Below, piece after piece: positions 1 through 7,424 of a DNA stretch of 64,000 nucleotides; the first letter of the stretch is position 1, and every line of letters begins with the position of its first letter. Source of the DNA: a virus; IMG/VR virus record IMGVR_UViG_3300027857_000014, positions 42,519 to 106,518 of that record. One strand, 5' to 3'. The notes beneath the pieces were generated by a model. It was not told where the DNA came from. It saw only the letters and a program-made list of their open reading frames with translations, and searched no databases. The translations under genes and the position numbers were made by a program.

Positions 1-655
1 GAGTGCAGCGTACGTACTGGTGGGCATCTACACCCTGCGCAGGTAAGCACAGAGGTACGTGGTGACCGAACACTCTGTCTATACGTCTACGCTGCCGAAC
101 TAGATACTCTGCTGCTTCAATGGTTTCACGTACAGCATACTCGGCAGCTTCAGACGACCATCTCAGTTTATGCCTCTCGCCATCGGTCCAGGTCTCGTCG
201 ATAAGCAGGTCGTAGCTGACGATAGTCTCTACCTGCCTCCAGTAGTGGTACTTAAAAGCATGTGCTATTTGTCTATCCAACGCATGAGGAAACGACAACC
301 TACCATCCCGAACGATCTCACCCTGTGCTATCTCGATGCTGTCACAGAATGCTCCACTGTCTAGTAGTATGTGGGTGACCTTGGACGTATCTACGTACAG
401 GTTAGTCTCCCGACCGCTCTTAACTCCGCCTCTCGTCCGAACGTTGACAGGCGATATGCATACATGAGTACCAGTTTCGGCGCTGTGATGGTTCCAGTCC
501 CTTTCGCTGAGTCCACAGTACAACTGGATATCAGGATGTTGTGAGATGCCGTGTATACGTCTTCGGTATGCCTTCTGCTTACATGCGTTAGAGCAGAACT
601 TACCCGAACTACGTACGACACTATCGCAACCAGTTAACGCACACGTCACTCTCAT
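1..655 (-). CDS. dpdA: DpdA-like (TGT-family) DNA deazaguanine transglycosylase, 5' part only
   Basis: The gene runs off the left edge of the window, so only about 218 N-terminal residues are seen. Translating back from the ATG at 655 gives an uninterrupted protein. It has an N-terminal C-x4-C and C-x3-C zinc-finger-like segment, then LLDSGAF, SYDLLIDE and LPAQG. These match the order of the aspartate, substrate-binding and Gln-Gly motifs of tRNA-guanine transglycosylases. Phage members of this fold (DpdA) swap guanine for 7-deazaguanine in phage DNA and so block restriction. The presence of a phage TGT fold rather than tRNA TGT is inferred from context; no preQ0 synthesis gene is in the window. 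The start follows directly on the DUF3761 gene. Confidence 0.62.
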   Translation of the reverse strand, partial: MRVTCALTGCDSVVRSSGKFCSNACKQKAYRRRIHGISQHPDIQLYCGLSERDWNHHSAETGTHVCISPVNVRTRGGVKSGRETNLYVDTSKVTHILLDSGAFCDSIEIAQGEIVRDGRLSFPHALDRQIAHAFKYHYWRQVETIVSYDLLIDETWTDGERHKLRWSSEAAEYAVRETIEAAEYLVRQRRRIDRVFGHHVPLCLPAQGVDAHQYVRCT

Positions 656-658
656 ACA

Positions 659-1411
659 CTACCCATAGATCCAACTCTGTACACCACCATGGTGTGAACA
701 TGCACCAGACCCAGTAGCAGTGGACCTAGTACCATCCCTACATATAGCACCTATCCTTACCCCTGCTGGTGTAGGTGTGGGTATCACCACTACTGTAGGT
801 ACAGGTGTAGGTACAGGTGTAGGTACAGGTGTAGGTACAGGTGTAGGTACAGGTGTAGCAGTGGGTACTATAGGCATGGGTGTAGCTGTAGGAGTGATGC
901 CAGGTGTAGCTGTAGGGACTACTACAGACGTGGGTGTAGACGTGACTGGTACTGGTGTTGGCTTCGGAGTAGTGGGTGTAGCTGTAGGTAGTACTACTGG
1001 GATAGGCTGTGGTGTAGGAGTTGGGTACACTACAGAGCGTTGCGTGGGAGCTGCGGTAGGAACGATCGGCTGTGCAGCGACTGGTACAGGTGTGGATGTT
1101 ACGATAGCGACCACAGGTATCGGAGTTGCTGTGGGGGTTGTACCGGGGACTGTGTTTGGTTTGTCCCTAGCAGTTTTGCCTTGTTCGTTAGGTAGAGCTG
1201 TATGTACTACTGCAACCGTAGGGGTAGAGCTAGAAGTTGCGGCTGAAGTAGTCGGTGTAAGCTTCGCTATCATGAAGCCGATGCTAATAGCAATGATACA
1301 TATGGATACTGCAGCTCCAATAGCGTCTCGTAGCGTACGCTGCCTATTACGCTTTCGCACTGCTTTACTAGGCTTGGTTGGTTGTTGGTTGAAATCGTCA
1401 ATCGTGTTCAT
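659..1411 (-). CDS. Membrane-anchored Pro/Thr-rich protein with C-terminal DUF3761 domain
   Basis: The start chosen is the ATG at 1411; longer versions would start inside the upstream terminator. A basic N-terminus is followed by one membrane helix at about residues 31-51, a long Thr/Pro/Val stalk, and a C-terminal block ICRDGTRS...GACSHHGGVQSW. That block is the hallmark of DUF3761, a small Cys/His domain found on bacterial cell-surface proteins. The layout suggests an exported protein with the domain displayed on a flexible stalk; its role is unknown. The stalk DNA holds five copies of a 12-bp repeat (about 791-850). Confidence 0.7.
   Translation of the reverse strand: MNTIDDFNQQPTKPSKAVRKRNRQRTLRDAIGAAVSICIIAISIGFMIAKLTPTTSAATSSSTPTVAVVHTALPNEQGKTARDKPNTVPGTTPTATPIPVVAIVTSTPVPVAAQPIVPTAAPTQRSVVYPTPTPQPIPVVLPTATPTTPKPTPVPVTSTPTSVVVPTATPGITPTATPMPIVPTATPVPTPVPTPVPTPVPTPVPTVVVIPTPTPAGVRIGAICRDGTRSTATGSGACSHHGGVQSWIYG
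795..856. repeat. 12-bp minisatellite inside the DUF3761 stalk
   Basis: Five tandem copies of the unit GGTACAGGTGTA (plus strand) encode the repeated Pro-Thr-Pro-Val stalk of the DUF3761 protein. Copy number is likely to vary by slippage. Confidence 0.8.
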
Positions 1412-1428
1412 AGTTCGTTGCCCATACA

Positions 1429-1470
1429 TAAAAAGTGGGACTAGGAACAATACCCTAAGTTCCTAGTCCC
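1429..1470 (-). terminator. Intrinsic terminator after the permuted tRNA-like genes
   Basis: GGGACTAGGAAC and GTTCCTAGTCCC form a 12-bp stem with a 10-nt loop, followed on the minus strand by ACTTTTT. It ends the transcript carrying the two tRNA-like genes and precedes the DUF3761 gene. Confidence 0.75.
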
Positions 1471-1524
1471 GTTCTGATCGTCCATTTGCGCACACCAACG
1501 GCGTTTAAGCTGGGAGTTCAGTCG

Positions 1525-1608
1525 TTACACTCGCGCGTTCTACTCTTAAACTATCCGCCGATGAATTGGACGGCGGAGCAGGAGCTGCACCTGCATACGT
1601 GAGTTTAG
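1525..1608 (-). tRNA. Circularly permuted tRNA-like gene B (T-arm and CCA end upstream of acceptor 5' strand and D-arm)
   Basis: Read on the minus strand, a T-arm comes first: GCAGG (1594-1590), loop TGCAGCT, CCTGC. The acceptor 3' strand TCCGCCG (1577-1571) follows, then TCCA (1570-1567), six spacer bases, and the exactly complementary acceptor 5' strand CGGCGGA (1560-1554). Next are TA and a D-arm (GTTTAAGAGTAGAAC). The anticodon 5' strand CGAGT (1535-1531 region) can pair with ACTCA (1604-1600) of the upstream half, leaving a loop GTACTAA. It can also pair with ACTC just downstream, leaving an 11-nt loop. Seven perfect acceptor pairs plus an encoded CCA support a tRNA; the arm order is that of permuted tRNAs. 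The anticodon cannot be fixed. Confidence 0.6.
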
Positions 1609-1674
1609 TCTCCTAGCATTCGATTTGGCGTTCGACGAAAATGCTTAAGTTAGGGGTAATAACCTAAGCCTTAC

Positions 1675-1757
1675 CAGTCGAGGTACTGCCTCTACCAAGT
1701 TGGGCTATCGCGTCACGAAACGCGAGTGGGACTTGAACCCACACTTGATACCTCTTC
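1675..1757 (-). tRNA. Circularly permuted tRNA-like gene A
   Basis: The minus strand reads T-arm GTGGG-TTCAAGT-CCCAC (1742-1726), acceptor 3' strand TCGCGTT (1725-1719), four spacer bases, acceptor 5' strand GACGCGA (1714-1708), TA, then a canonical D-arm TAGCCCAACTTGGTAGAGGC. Acceptor strands pair over 7 bp with one G-U. The anticodon-stem strands GTACC (after the D-arm) and GGTAT (before a 5-nt variable loop and the T-arm) also pair over 5 bp, as expected if the two halves form one tRNA. A local hairpin of GTACC with GGTAA downstream is an alternative. No CCA is encoded. The gene lies about 75 nt from gene B and shares its terminator. Confidence 0.55.
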
Positions 1758-1811
1758 ATTATACATGAGTATAAGTTTGAGTGTAGAACCCCAAATTATA
1801 TATACCGGATA

Positions 1812-2540
1812 CTATCCGAATACATATCGCAAAACAGCGTCGCCGACTTTGTGTTCCTCGATCTCGAGGTTGTTAGCCTCTTCTCGAGCAACCTTTACGG
1901 CTTCTTGCAACTTCACTACCCTAGCAGACAGTTCCCTTACTCTAGAAGCCGGCACCATACCAGAGAACCTTACTGTACGCCAAGTACCTACAGAGACGTC
2001 CTCGTAGTACACTTCCACCTGTGCTGGGTGCTTCTCTGTAGCCTCGGCCTTCACATGGTTGCGTGGAACCTTCTTAGTCCGTACAGTCTGTGCTGGCTCC
2101 GTCGCCCAACAGTCAACTGTCGCATCCCAGAGCCAAGTCTCCGCTGGATCTAGCACAGGTAGCTTGCCTATAAGCGTGTGCAGATCGATGAGTTGTTTCT
2201 CGAGAAACAACAGGTACGTTGCAGGTACTCCAGTAAGTAGTACCTTACCGTCTACGACGACATCAGCTCTTGCCCTACAGTTAGCCCAATCCTTTGACGC
2301 TACAACGTCAAACAACTTCACGAGCGTCCCTGACGTAGACCGAATGATGTCATCTACGTTCATCTGCACCTTAGTGTGCTCTGGAGGAAGAGTCTCCCCC
2401 TCTTCATCTTTAGGTCGGTACGTACGGCTGATTCCAGTAAACAGAGGGGGTTTCTGTAAGATATGGTATGCGGCTGTAACCTCCTGCAGAGCGCTCGACT
2501 TTACGCCTTTCTCTACGGCGATTACCTGATTCAATCTCAT
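1812..2540 (-). CDS. DUF7873-like conserved phage/actinobacterial protein
   Basis: The protein has 242 residues. The N-terminal block MRLNQVIAVEKGVKSSA and the following ISRTYRPKDEEGE resemble a conserved family (DUF7873) seen in actinobacteria and their phages; its function is not known. The C-terminal third is charged and probably coiled coil (residues about 205-235). The ATG at 2540 is chosen over an upstream GTG because it has a TAGGTGG site before it. A promoter lies at 2591-2619, with a 10-bp hairpin between promoter and start. Confidence 0.6.
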   Translation of the reverse strand: MRLNQVIAVEKGVKSSALQEVTAAYHILQKPPLFTGISRTYRPKDEEGETLPPEHTKVQMNVDDIIRSTSGTLVKLFDVVASKDWANCRARADVVVDGKVLLTGVPATYLLFLEKQLIDLHTLIGKLPVLDPAETWLWDATVDCWATEPAQTVRTKKVPRNHVKAEATEKHPAQVEVYYEDVSVGTWRTVRFSGMVPASRVRELSARVVKLQEAVKVAREEANNLEIEEHKVGDAVLRYVFG

Positions 2541-2559
2541 GCTGACCACCTACGATATT

Positions 2560-2584
2560 TTTAGGACAGTGAGACTTCACTGTC
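2560..2584 (-). promoter_or_regulatory. 5'-UTR hairpin between promoter and DUF7873-like gene
   Basis: AGGACAGTGA and TCACTGTCCT form a 10-bp stem with a 4-nt loop. There is no T-tract on the minus strand, so it is not a plain terminator. It may protect the mRNA or bind a regulator. A similar GGACAC/GTGTCC hairpin (15684-15699) lies in the leader of the large terminase gene. Confidence 0.6.
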
Positions 2585-2590
2585 CTAAGT

Positions 2591-2619
2591 ATTATAAGGT
2601 ATTATGTAACGTAAATCAA
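2591..2619 (-). promoter_or_regulatory. Sigma70-type promoter
   Basis: TTGATT, 17-bp spacer, TATAAT, reading toward the DUF7873-like gene. Confidence 0.75.
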
Positions 2620-2626
2620 TAGGAGG

Positions 2627-3460
2627 TTACCCACAGTCCTCATCGACTATATCCTCATCTTTGGGGATTGATAGTCCCCAACGCCTAACTGTCTTACTTA
2701 TGGTAGAAATACTCTTACCATAAGCGGATGCAATGTCAGTAAGTGAACGTTTGCTGTCTAGCATTGCCTGTAGTTCGCTCGGAGTGGTTACTTTGCGTAA
2801 CCATCCGGTTTTCACACCTCTATAACACTTTGCGTAGGGTATGCCGAACTCTTGTAGCATCTTCTCCACAGTTATTATCGACCCTCCGACTTCATCGCGG
2901 ATACTGCTAACGGTTGCACCCGGTCGAGAGGCTGCGTTCCTCAACTCGGCCTCTGCCGTAGGACGTTTGCGTAACCAACGTCTACTAGGAGGAGCATACC
3001 CGACGGTAGCTAGAGCGGCCCTTATCGTAGAGGGAGACGTGTGGTAACTAGCACTAATAGCAGTCATAGTCTCTCCATCGTCTATGAGGTTGACGATGTC
3101 TTCTATGTCAGTATCAGTCAGTAAGTGGCGGTATCTGTAGGGGATACCGTACGCATAACACCAAGCGGACAGTTCCACGTGAGAATGTAGGTCTAGTAAT
3201 GCTAGAGCATCTCCTAAGGGGATACTTAGGTCAGTGTACACATATTCGACGTCTTCTTTACTCGGTTGACGTGCCTTAACTCGACGAGGTATACGCATCG
3301 GTAGGTTGTACGCTCGTATCAAAGCGTACATATATGGTGAGGATAACTCAAGTATCTCATATAAGACAGCTATACGAACCCTCTTCACGACATAGGCATC
3401 GTATAGCCACTCGTACGTCGGTCTTCCGCACTCGTCGTACTCTACGGGGTCAAGAAACAT
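2627..3460 (-). CDS. Multi-helix-turn-helix DNA-binding protein
   Basis: The protein has 277 residues. At least four helix-turn-helix-like units can be read: an N-terminal one around LYDAYVVKRVRIAVLYEIL, then TAISASYHTSPSTIRAAL, SSIRDEVGGSIITVEKML and TDIASAYGKSISTISKTV. The first resembles the HTH repeats in the intron HNH protein and the protein at 35.8 kb. There is no catalytic motif, so it is probably a DNA-binding regulator. The ATG at 3460 is used; the longer reading needs a TTG start. A promoter with its -35 in the preceding terminator is at 3502-3531. Confidence 0.6.
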   Translation of the reverse strand: MFLDPVEYDECGRPTYEWLYDAYVVKRVRIAVLYEILELSSPYMYALIRAYNLPMRIPRRVKARQPSKEDVEYVYTDLSIPLGDALALLDLHSHVELSAWCYAYGIPYRYRHLLTDTDIEDIVNLIDDGETMTAISASYHTSPSTIRAALATVGYAPPSRRWLRKRPTAEAELRNAASRPGATVSSIRDEVGGSIITVEKMLQEFGIPYAKCYRGVKTGWLRKVTTPSELQAMLDSKRSLTDIASAYGKSISTISKTVRRWGLSIPKDEDIVDEDCG

Positions 3461-3501
3461 AGTACACTCGCTTTCGTATCGCAATATACTTTATATAATA
3501 T

Positions 3502-3531
3502 ATTATAATATAAAAAGTGAGGCATAAACAA
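3502..3531 (-). promoter_or_regulatory. Promoter overlapping upstream terminator
   Basis: TTGTTT (3526-3531), 18-bp spacer, TATAAT (3502-3507). The -35 box is the 3' edge of the palindrome at 3528-3561. Confidence 0.72.
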
Positions 3532-3561
3532 GTAGGTCATATACGTATATGACCTACTTGT
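3528..3561 (-). terminator. Perfect palindrome, terminator of the gene at 3580-4332
   Basis: A 34-bp palindrome (arms ACAAGTAGGTCATATAC) follows the stop codon within 20 bp. The T-rich tail TTGTTT is also the -35 box of the next promoter. Confidence 0.65.
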
Positions 3562-3579
3562 ACTAGTACCCTTTAGAGT

Positions 3580-4332
3580 CTAGGCGAATCCGCATCCGCC
3601 ACGGTCGATGTCTTTCTCGTCCCAGTACAACCAACGGTCTCCAATCTCGACTGGGTACGCACGCTGTATCCCTTGATGCATCGCTTGCAAAAACCGATAG
3701 TGACGCTTACTGACAATGCTCTCAATCCAGAACCCACAGGTAAACTCCTCGAACGTACCATACTCGTAAGTTTCGTGTAAGGCAAGTCGCTCTTCAGCCG
3801 TCAGACTGTCAAAACCAACTTTATAGTTCGTAATAAATTGCCGAACGAGAGCTTCGAACGCTTTAATGAACTCCACTTCCAACTCAAAAGCTATATCCCC
3901 ACTATAGGATAGTTGGTGGACGTCCACCAACTCGTTCGCCTCCGCGATTTGAGCTTCAGTAGCACTAGCCCACTTACGGTTGTCTAGTACGTGACATCTA
4001 TCATTCAGCTCGCACAAACCCAGCTCAAACTTCGTTTCCATAAGAGGCTGATTTGACGGTGTATGCCAATTCGCTCTTAAGTCTCTCTCCCAAGACTCTG
4101 TATCATAATCGGGCGTTGAAGCAGACGCGACCATATTAATCCAACGGTCGTGGTAGTTAAACCCGTCCATAACAGTAAAGAGATGCTTCTCGAACCACCA
4201 ACGAGCAAGTTCGGTGCTCGTGTCAAGTCGGTAACATTCCGCGTAGTCTTGTAAGTGAGCGTCGTGGAACTCATGAATGAACTCGATAGTACGCTGTACG
4301 ATCTCTTCCTCAGCGATCTTTGGGTTAAACAT
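3580..4332 (-). CDS. Hypothetical protein, 250 aa
   Basis: I do not recognise the family. The protein is acidic and rich in aromatic residues, with long predicted helices (for example residues 130-175) and no membrane segment or signal peptide. The start ATG has a GAAAGG site at good spacing. It is transcribed from the promoter at 4374-4403, just after the terminator of the capsid gene, and is closed by the palindrome at 3528-3561. It therefore forms a single-gene unit. Confidence 0.6.
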   Translation of the reverse strand: MFNPKIAEEEIVQRTIEFIHEFHDAHLQDYAECYRLDTSTELARWWFEKHLFTVMDGFNYHDRWINMVASASTPDYDTESWERDLRANWHTPSNQPLMETKFELGLCELNDRCHVLDNRKWASATEAQIAEANELVDVHQLSYSGDIAFELEVEFIKAFEALVRQFITNYKVGFDSLTAEERLALHETYEYGTFEEFTCGFWIESIVSKRHYRFLQAMHQGIQRAYPVEIGDRWLYWDEKDIDRGGCGFA

Positions 4333-4373
4333 GCAGGTAACCTTTCGTTTATATTACAACTTTATATAAATAT

Positions 4374-4403
4374 ATTATAATATAAACGATTGGCTGTTTA
4401 CAA
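4374..4403 (-). promoter_or_regulatory. Promoter for the gene at 3580-4332
   Basis: TTGTAA (4398-4403), 18-bp spacer, TATAAT (4374-4379), 15 bp downstream of the capsid terminator. Confidence 0.72.
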
Positions 4404-4417
4404 GAGGTTCAAAAGCC

Positions 4418-4456
4418 CAAAAATACAAGGGGAGCATTCCGGAATGCTCCCCTTGT
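4418..4456 (-). terminator. Strong intrinsic terminator of the major capsid gene
   Basis: ACAAGGGGAGCATTCC pairs with its inverted copy GGAATGCTCCCCTTGT, followed on the minus strand by ATTTTT. It lies about 55 bp after the capsid stop codon. Confidence 0.88.
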
Positions 4457-4509
4457 ATAACTCATGGTTGAATTCGCGAGCTCTCACACATCACGAACCT
4501 TTACCTCGA

Positions 4510-7320
4510 CTAGCTAGCCAATCTTCGGACCTTGCCACAGAAGATAGGCCCGGCTAATTCTAAGCCCCACCGGTATGTTACCCCGTAGGTAACTCATTAC
4601 CTACGTGAGGTAGTCATTTCTGCTACCTTCTCGCTATTCCTAGCGAGTCCGGACTGTCGCTTCATCCGAGAGTTCGAACTCTCGGAGCTTCTCACTCAGT
4701 CTCTACGGCTGCACAGTAGTTTGCTACTTGCTTGCCTCGGGATTGTCCACTTATCTCAGTTGGGAGTTTCCCCGATGTCAGAGAAGTTTAGTCGACCAGC
4801 TTACGCTGGAAGGCGACGTGTATGTCCATCGCAAAGACGATGTAGCGTTCGCTGAGGATTCCGTCTACTCCCGACGGAATTTGGAGGACCGTAAAGTTTG
4901 GAGAGAATAGCCAGCGTAAAGTTGCGGTACTCTCGTCCAAGATGTACATGTCCTCGACTAGAGCGTTGTCGCTCGTACGGTTGTACGTCCCTATCATGTT
5001 GCCAGGCACAGGAATGATGGCTAATTGACCGTTCGCCCACTGTACGCTGTTAACCTTGACTCCGGGTATAATTTCGTTGAAGTCGTTGTTATAACGTTGG
5101 TTGGTCTGCTGCTCAGTATCGAGAGCTTGTTTGGAGTTCATCGACATGTAGACAGCACTCGGCATACCACCGGCATTAGCTAGCTTCGCTGCAACGAACT
5201 GGAGACTCTCGAGTATGTTCAGCGAGCTAATATCTGCCTGTGTCGCAGAGTTTGCAGAGAACGAACCGACACTTCCTAGCACACCTCGGAAGCCATCGAA
5301 GGCGTTCGCATTGTACAGACCCGCTTCTTGAGTCGCAGTCCCGGAAGAATTAGTCGCATTCCCCTGCATTATGGTGTACTGCAGGTCCGTAGCCAGTTTG
5401 ACCATTCCGTTAGCTAATTCGGTCTTCTGAGGGTCATCACGTGTGTTACTCGACCTTTCGGTCGGAGTAGGTCATTTCTGCCTACTTCTTTACATTTCTG
5501 TAAAGGTCAGACTATAGCATCATCTAATACTCTTGCACTACACTCAGAAAGTACTCGACCCACTCATCTTCCACTCCGCGAATGGCTCGATGGCAATCTT
5601 CGCAGAGAGTAATACCGTTCTCAGAGTCGTTTGTACCTCCTCGGTACAGTGGTAGGATATGGTGTACTTGAAGCTTCCATTTCTCGGAACAGTCACAGTT
5701 AGGCATCTGACACACCCAACTGTCTCGAGATAGTATAACTAGTTTCGTAGTATCGTCAAAACCGTACGTCGTATAAGTTGAGTCCTCTAGAGTACGCTTT
5801 ACTTGTGGAGTGTATCTGCCGTTAGAGTGGACCTCAAAACCGAATGCTCTAACCCAACGCTCCACTGCCTGATCTCCTACTCCTAGTAGTTGTCCTATAG
5901 AAGTAAAGCCCATACCTTCGACTATATACATATACCACAACTCATCTCGAGTTACGGGACACTCTATCGGACGATTAACAAGCGCTCGTCCGGGATCTAG
6001 TCCGTACTCTTTTATCAGACCCGAAATCGTTGTTTGGTTGCACCCAAGCGCAGACGCTATCTTTACAGCGGTAAGCCCTTCAACTACGTGCCACTGGTAC
6101 AGTTGCTCTCGAGTTGCTACCGACCTCACAGCGTTATTCGGCGTTACAGTACGTTTGGGGATACTATACTTATTAAGCCAGTAGCGTATAGATTCCGATG
6201 CTGTATAGCCAAACTTTCTTGCTATTTGTATCGGTGTCAAACCTTCAACGACGTACATCTGATATAACTGTTCCTTTGACGGTCTCTCATTACTCACAGT
6301 TCTTATCCCCTTTATATTAACTACTATTTTAATTATAGTATATAAAGAGGTATAAAAACAAGTGAACACCATATGCATTAGAGCTCTCTCGCTTAGTCGT
6401 TACGGGCGTCGACTACATAGCCGACTTCCCTCGGTATTACCTTTCTTCTAAAGACTAGAGAAGTGAAGGCCTCCACCGATATCAGAGAGAGTTATTCGAC
6501 AGCAATCACTTGCTGAAGCCGCTATGCTGCTAACGGAGCTCCACCCTGGGCTACAGCGGCCATCTCCTTGAAACTCACGCCTCTACCAACGCCAAAGACG
6601 GCGATCGGGAACGTAGCCCTTACGTAGGTCGAGGCGGTATAGCTGACGGTACCAAGCTCAGTAATGATGGTCGAACCGAGAGAGTTACTGTCGGGAGTTG
6701 TAATTTGATTCAGTCTGTTACCTACGCCGAAGCGTCGGACAAGTCATTTCTGCTTGTCTCCCTAGTTTCATTCGAACTAGTTATAGCTAGGGTTCAGAAC
6801 ATGTCATCCCTTTCGGGGAGCGCGTATGTTCGTTACGGACTCTCTGACAAAGGTCAGGTTGCCTCGGCGTTACGCACTGCTGCGCTTTCACCGATACAGC
6901 GCTCTTTGCTTACGAAGCAGTATCCTACTTCGCAGGGCCAACAGCTTACGCTCCAGCCGCATGGACGAGACCATTAGCTGGTCCCTTAGCGAGCCGCTCA
7001 AATGCAGGGAACACCTTCACAAACAGCGCATAGAGGGTAGGTTCCAGGTCTTGCCGGATTAATACGTTGCCTGTAGTTCCTGACGTTGAGTCTAGGATAC
7101 CTTTGACAGCGTCTGGTGCGAAGGGGGCGTTACGCATTTCGCGTAGCAGTTCCTTTGTCATGCCACTGTCGTCTTTAGGAGGTGCCTGACGCATCATGTA
7201 CTGCAGTTGACGATCCAGCTGGACTGGATTCATCTTTAGCAGCTCTCCTACCATCTTGTCACGTTTGATCTGGTAAGTCGCATCGTTCGGATGCTGAAAT
7301 TCTGTAAATGTATCTGCCAC
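4510..7320 (-). CDS. Major capsid protein (HK97 fold), four exons interrupted by three group I introns
   Basis: Exons are approximately 7320-6955, 6710-6537, 5450-4803 and 4581-4510. All four lengths are multiples of three and the joined frame gives about 419 residues. Exon 1 holds the N-arm and ends in GPANGLVHAA. Exon 2 carries TELGTVSYTASTYVRA and AVFGVGRGVSFKEMAAVAQ. Exon 3 carries RDDPQKTELANGM and the P-domain. Exon 4 supplies the C-terminal strand YRWGLELAGPIFCGKV; exon 3 alone lacks this strand. These are typical HK97-type capsid blocks. The GTG start follows GAAAGGAT. Splice points obey the rule of U before the intron and G at its end, but are firm only for exon 2, where GGAGCU pairs with GGCUUC in the intron. 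The others may shift by up to 15 nt. Confidence 0.82.
4582..4802 (-). ncRNA. Group I intron 3 in the capsid gene (no ORF)
   Basis: The P7 strands GACTG (minus, 4701-4697) and CAGTC (4656-4652) pair, with group I-like flanks AATCCCGAGGCAAG upstream. Near the 3' end is a hairpin GGTAG-loop-CTACC (4609-4627) whose loop CAGAAATGA is identical in all three capsid introns. Without splicing the reading frame stops soon after exon 3 and lacks the conserved capsid C-terminus. The 5' boundary is the least certain. Confidence 0.72.
5524..6297 (-). CDS. Intron-encoded HNH homing endonuclease with three N-terminal HTH repeats
   Basis: The protein has 258 residues from a GTG at 6297 with AAAGGGG upstream. 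The N-terminal half has three copies of one HTH module: LYQMYVVEGLTPIQIARKFG, LYQWHVVEGLTAVKIASALG and LWYMYIVEGMGFTSIGQLLG. The C-terminal quarter is an HNH nuclease with C-x4-C, HHILPLYRGGTNDSEN and C-x2-C-H zinc ligands. Such proteins cut intronless copies of the host gene and so spread the intron. It has its own promoter (6332-6361) inside the intron, so it need not depend on capsid transcription. The stop codon lies against the 3' P7 strand. Confidence 0.88.
   Translation of the reverse strand: MSNERPSKEQLYQMYVVEGLTPIQIARKFGYTASESIRYWLNKYSIPKRTVTPNNAVRSVATREQLYQWHVVEGLTAVKIASALGCNQTTISGLIKEYGLDPGRALVNRPIECPVTRDELWYMYIVEGMGFTSIGQLLGVGDQAVERWVRAFGFEVHSNGRYTPQVKRTLEDSTYTTYGFDDTTKLVILSRDSWVCQMPNCDCSEKWKLQVHHILPLYRGGTNDSENGITLCEDCHRAIRGVEDEWVEYFLSVVQEY
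6332..6361 (-). promoter_or_regulatory. Promoter inside intron 2 for the HNH gene
   Basis: TTGTTT (6356-6361), 18-bp spacer, TATAAT (6332-6337), 35 bp before the GTG start. Confidence 0.72.
6711..6954 (-). ncRNA. Group I intron 1 in the capsid gene (no ORF)
   Basis: It separates the capsid blocks ending GLVHAA and starting NQITTP. P7 strands GAACAT (minus, 6831-6826) and ATGTTC (6802-6797) pair; the bases differ from the other two introns yet still pair. A Q-like AACGCCGAGGCAAC precedes them, and the shared hairpin with loop CAGAAATGA is at 6739-6757. It is about 244 nt long. The exon end GGCU can pair with GGCC 16 nt inside. Confidence 0.72.
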
Positions 7321-7424
7321 TGTTCGGGCATCCTTTCATGTGTTTGATGCTCGTGCCGTGGCTCGCTATATTGTATCCGTCTGAGCAGTTAGCTGCCGCA
7401 GACTCGCACTAAGCGTGCTGCGCA

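Larger units (their letters stand above)
5451..6536 (-). ncRNA. Group I intron 2 in the capsid gene, carrying an HNH gene
   Basis: The 5' splice site helix P1 is clear: exon GGAGCU (ending at 6537) pairs with GGCUUC about 16 nt into the intron, with a U-G pair at the cut. P7 strands GACTA (minus, 6398-6394) and TAGTC (5514-5510) flank the HNH gene, so that gene sits in the P8 loop. The 3' part has the shared hairpin with loop CAGAAATGA (5467-5485). Confidence 0.8.

Noticed and set aside
795-856. CRISPR-like tandem repeat
   Set aside because: Units are 12 bp without spacers and encode protein repeats; no cas genes are present.
720-1466. Plus-strand 248-codon open frame rich in Gly, Val and Thr
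   Set aside because: It is the shadow of the Pro/Thr repeat in the DUF3761 gene, has no ribosome site, and would start opposite a conserved domain.
1525-1757. Permuted tmRNA
   Set aside because: Permuted tmRNA genes also put the 3' acceptor first, but both genes here have normal D-arms and no tag-coding region, so tRNA-like is the better reading.
2560-2584. Intrinsic terminator
   Set aside because: The stem is followed by A residues, not T, in the direction of transcription and lies between promoter and start codon.
6705-7062. Plus-strand open frames over the capsid gene
   Set aside because: They are shadows of capsid exons and intron 1 and break conserved capsid blocks.
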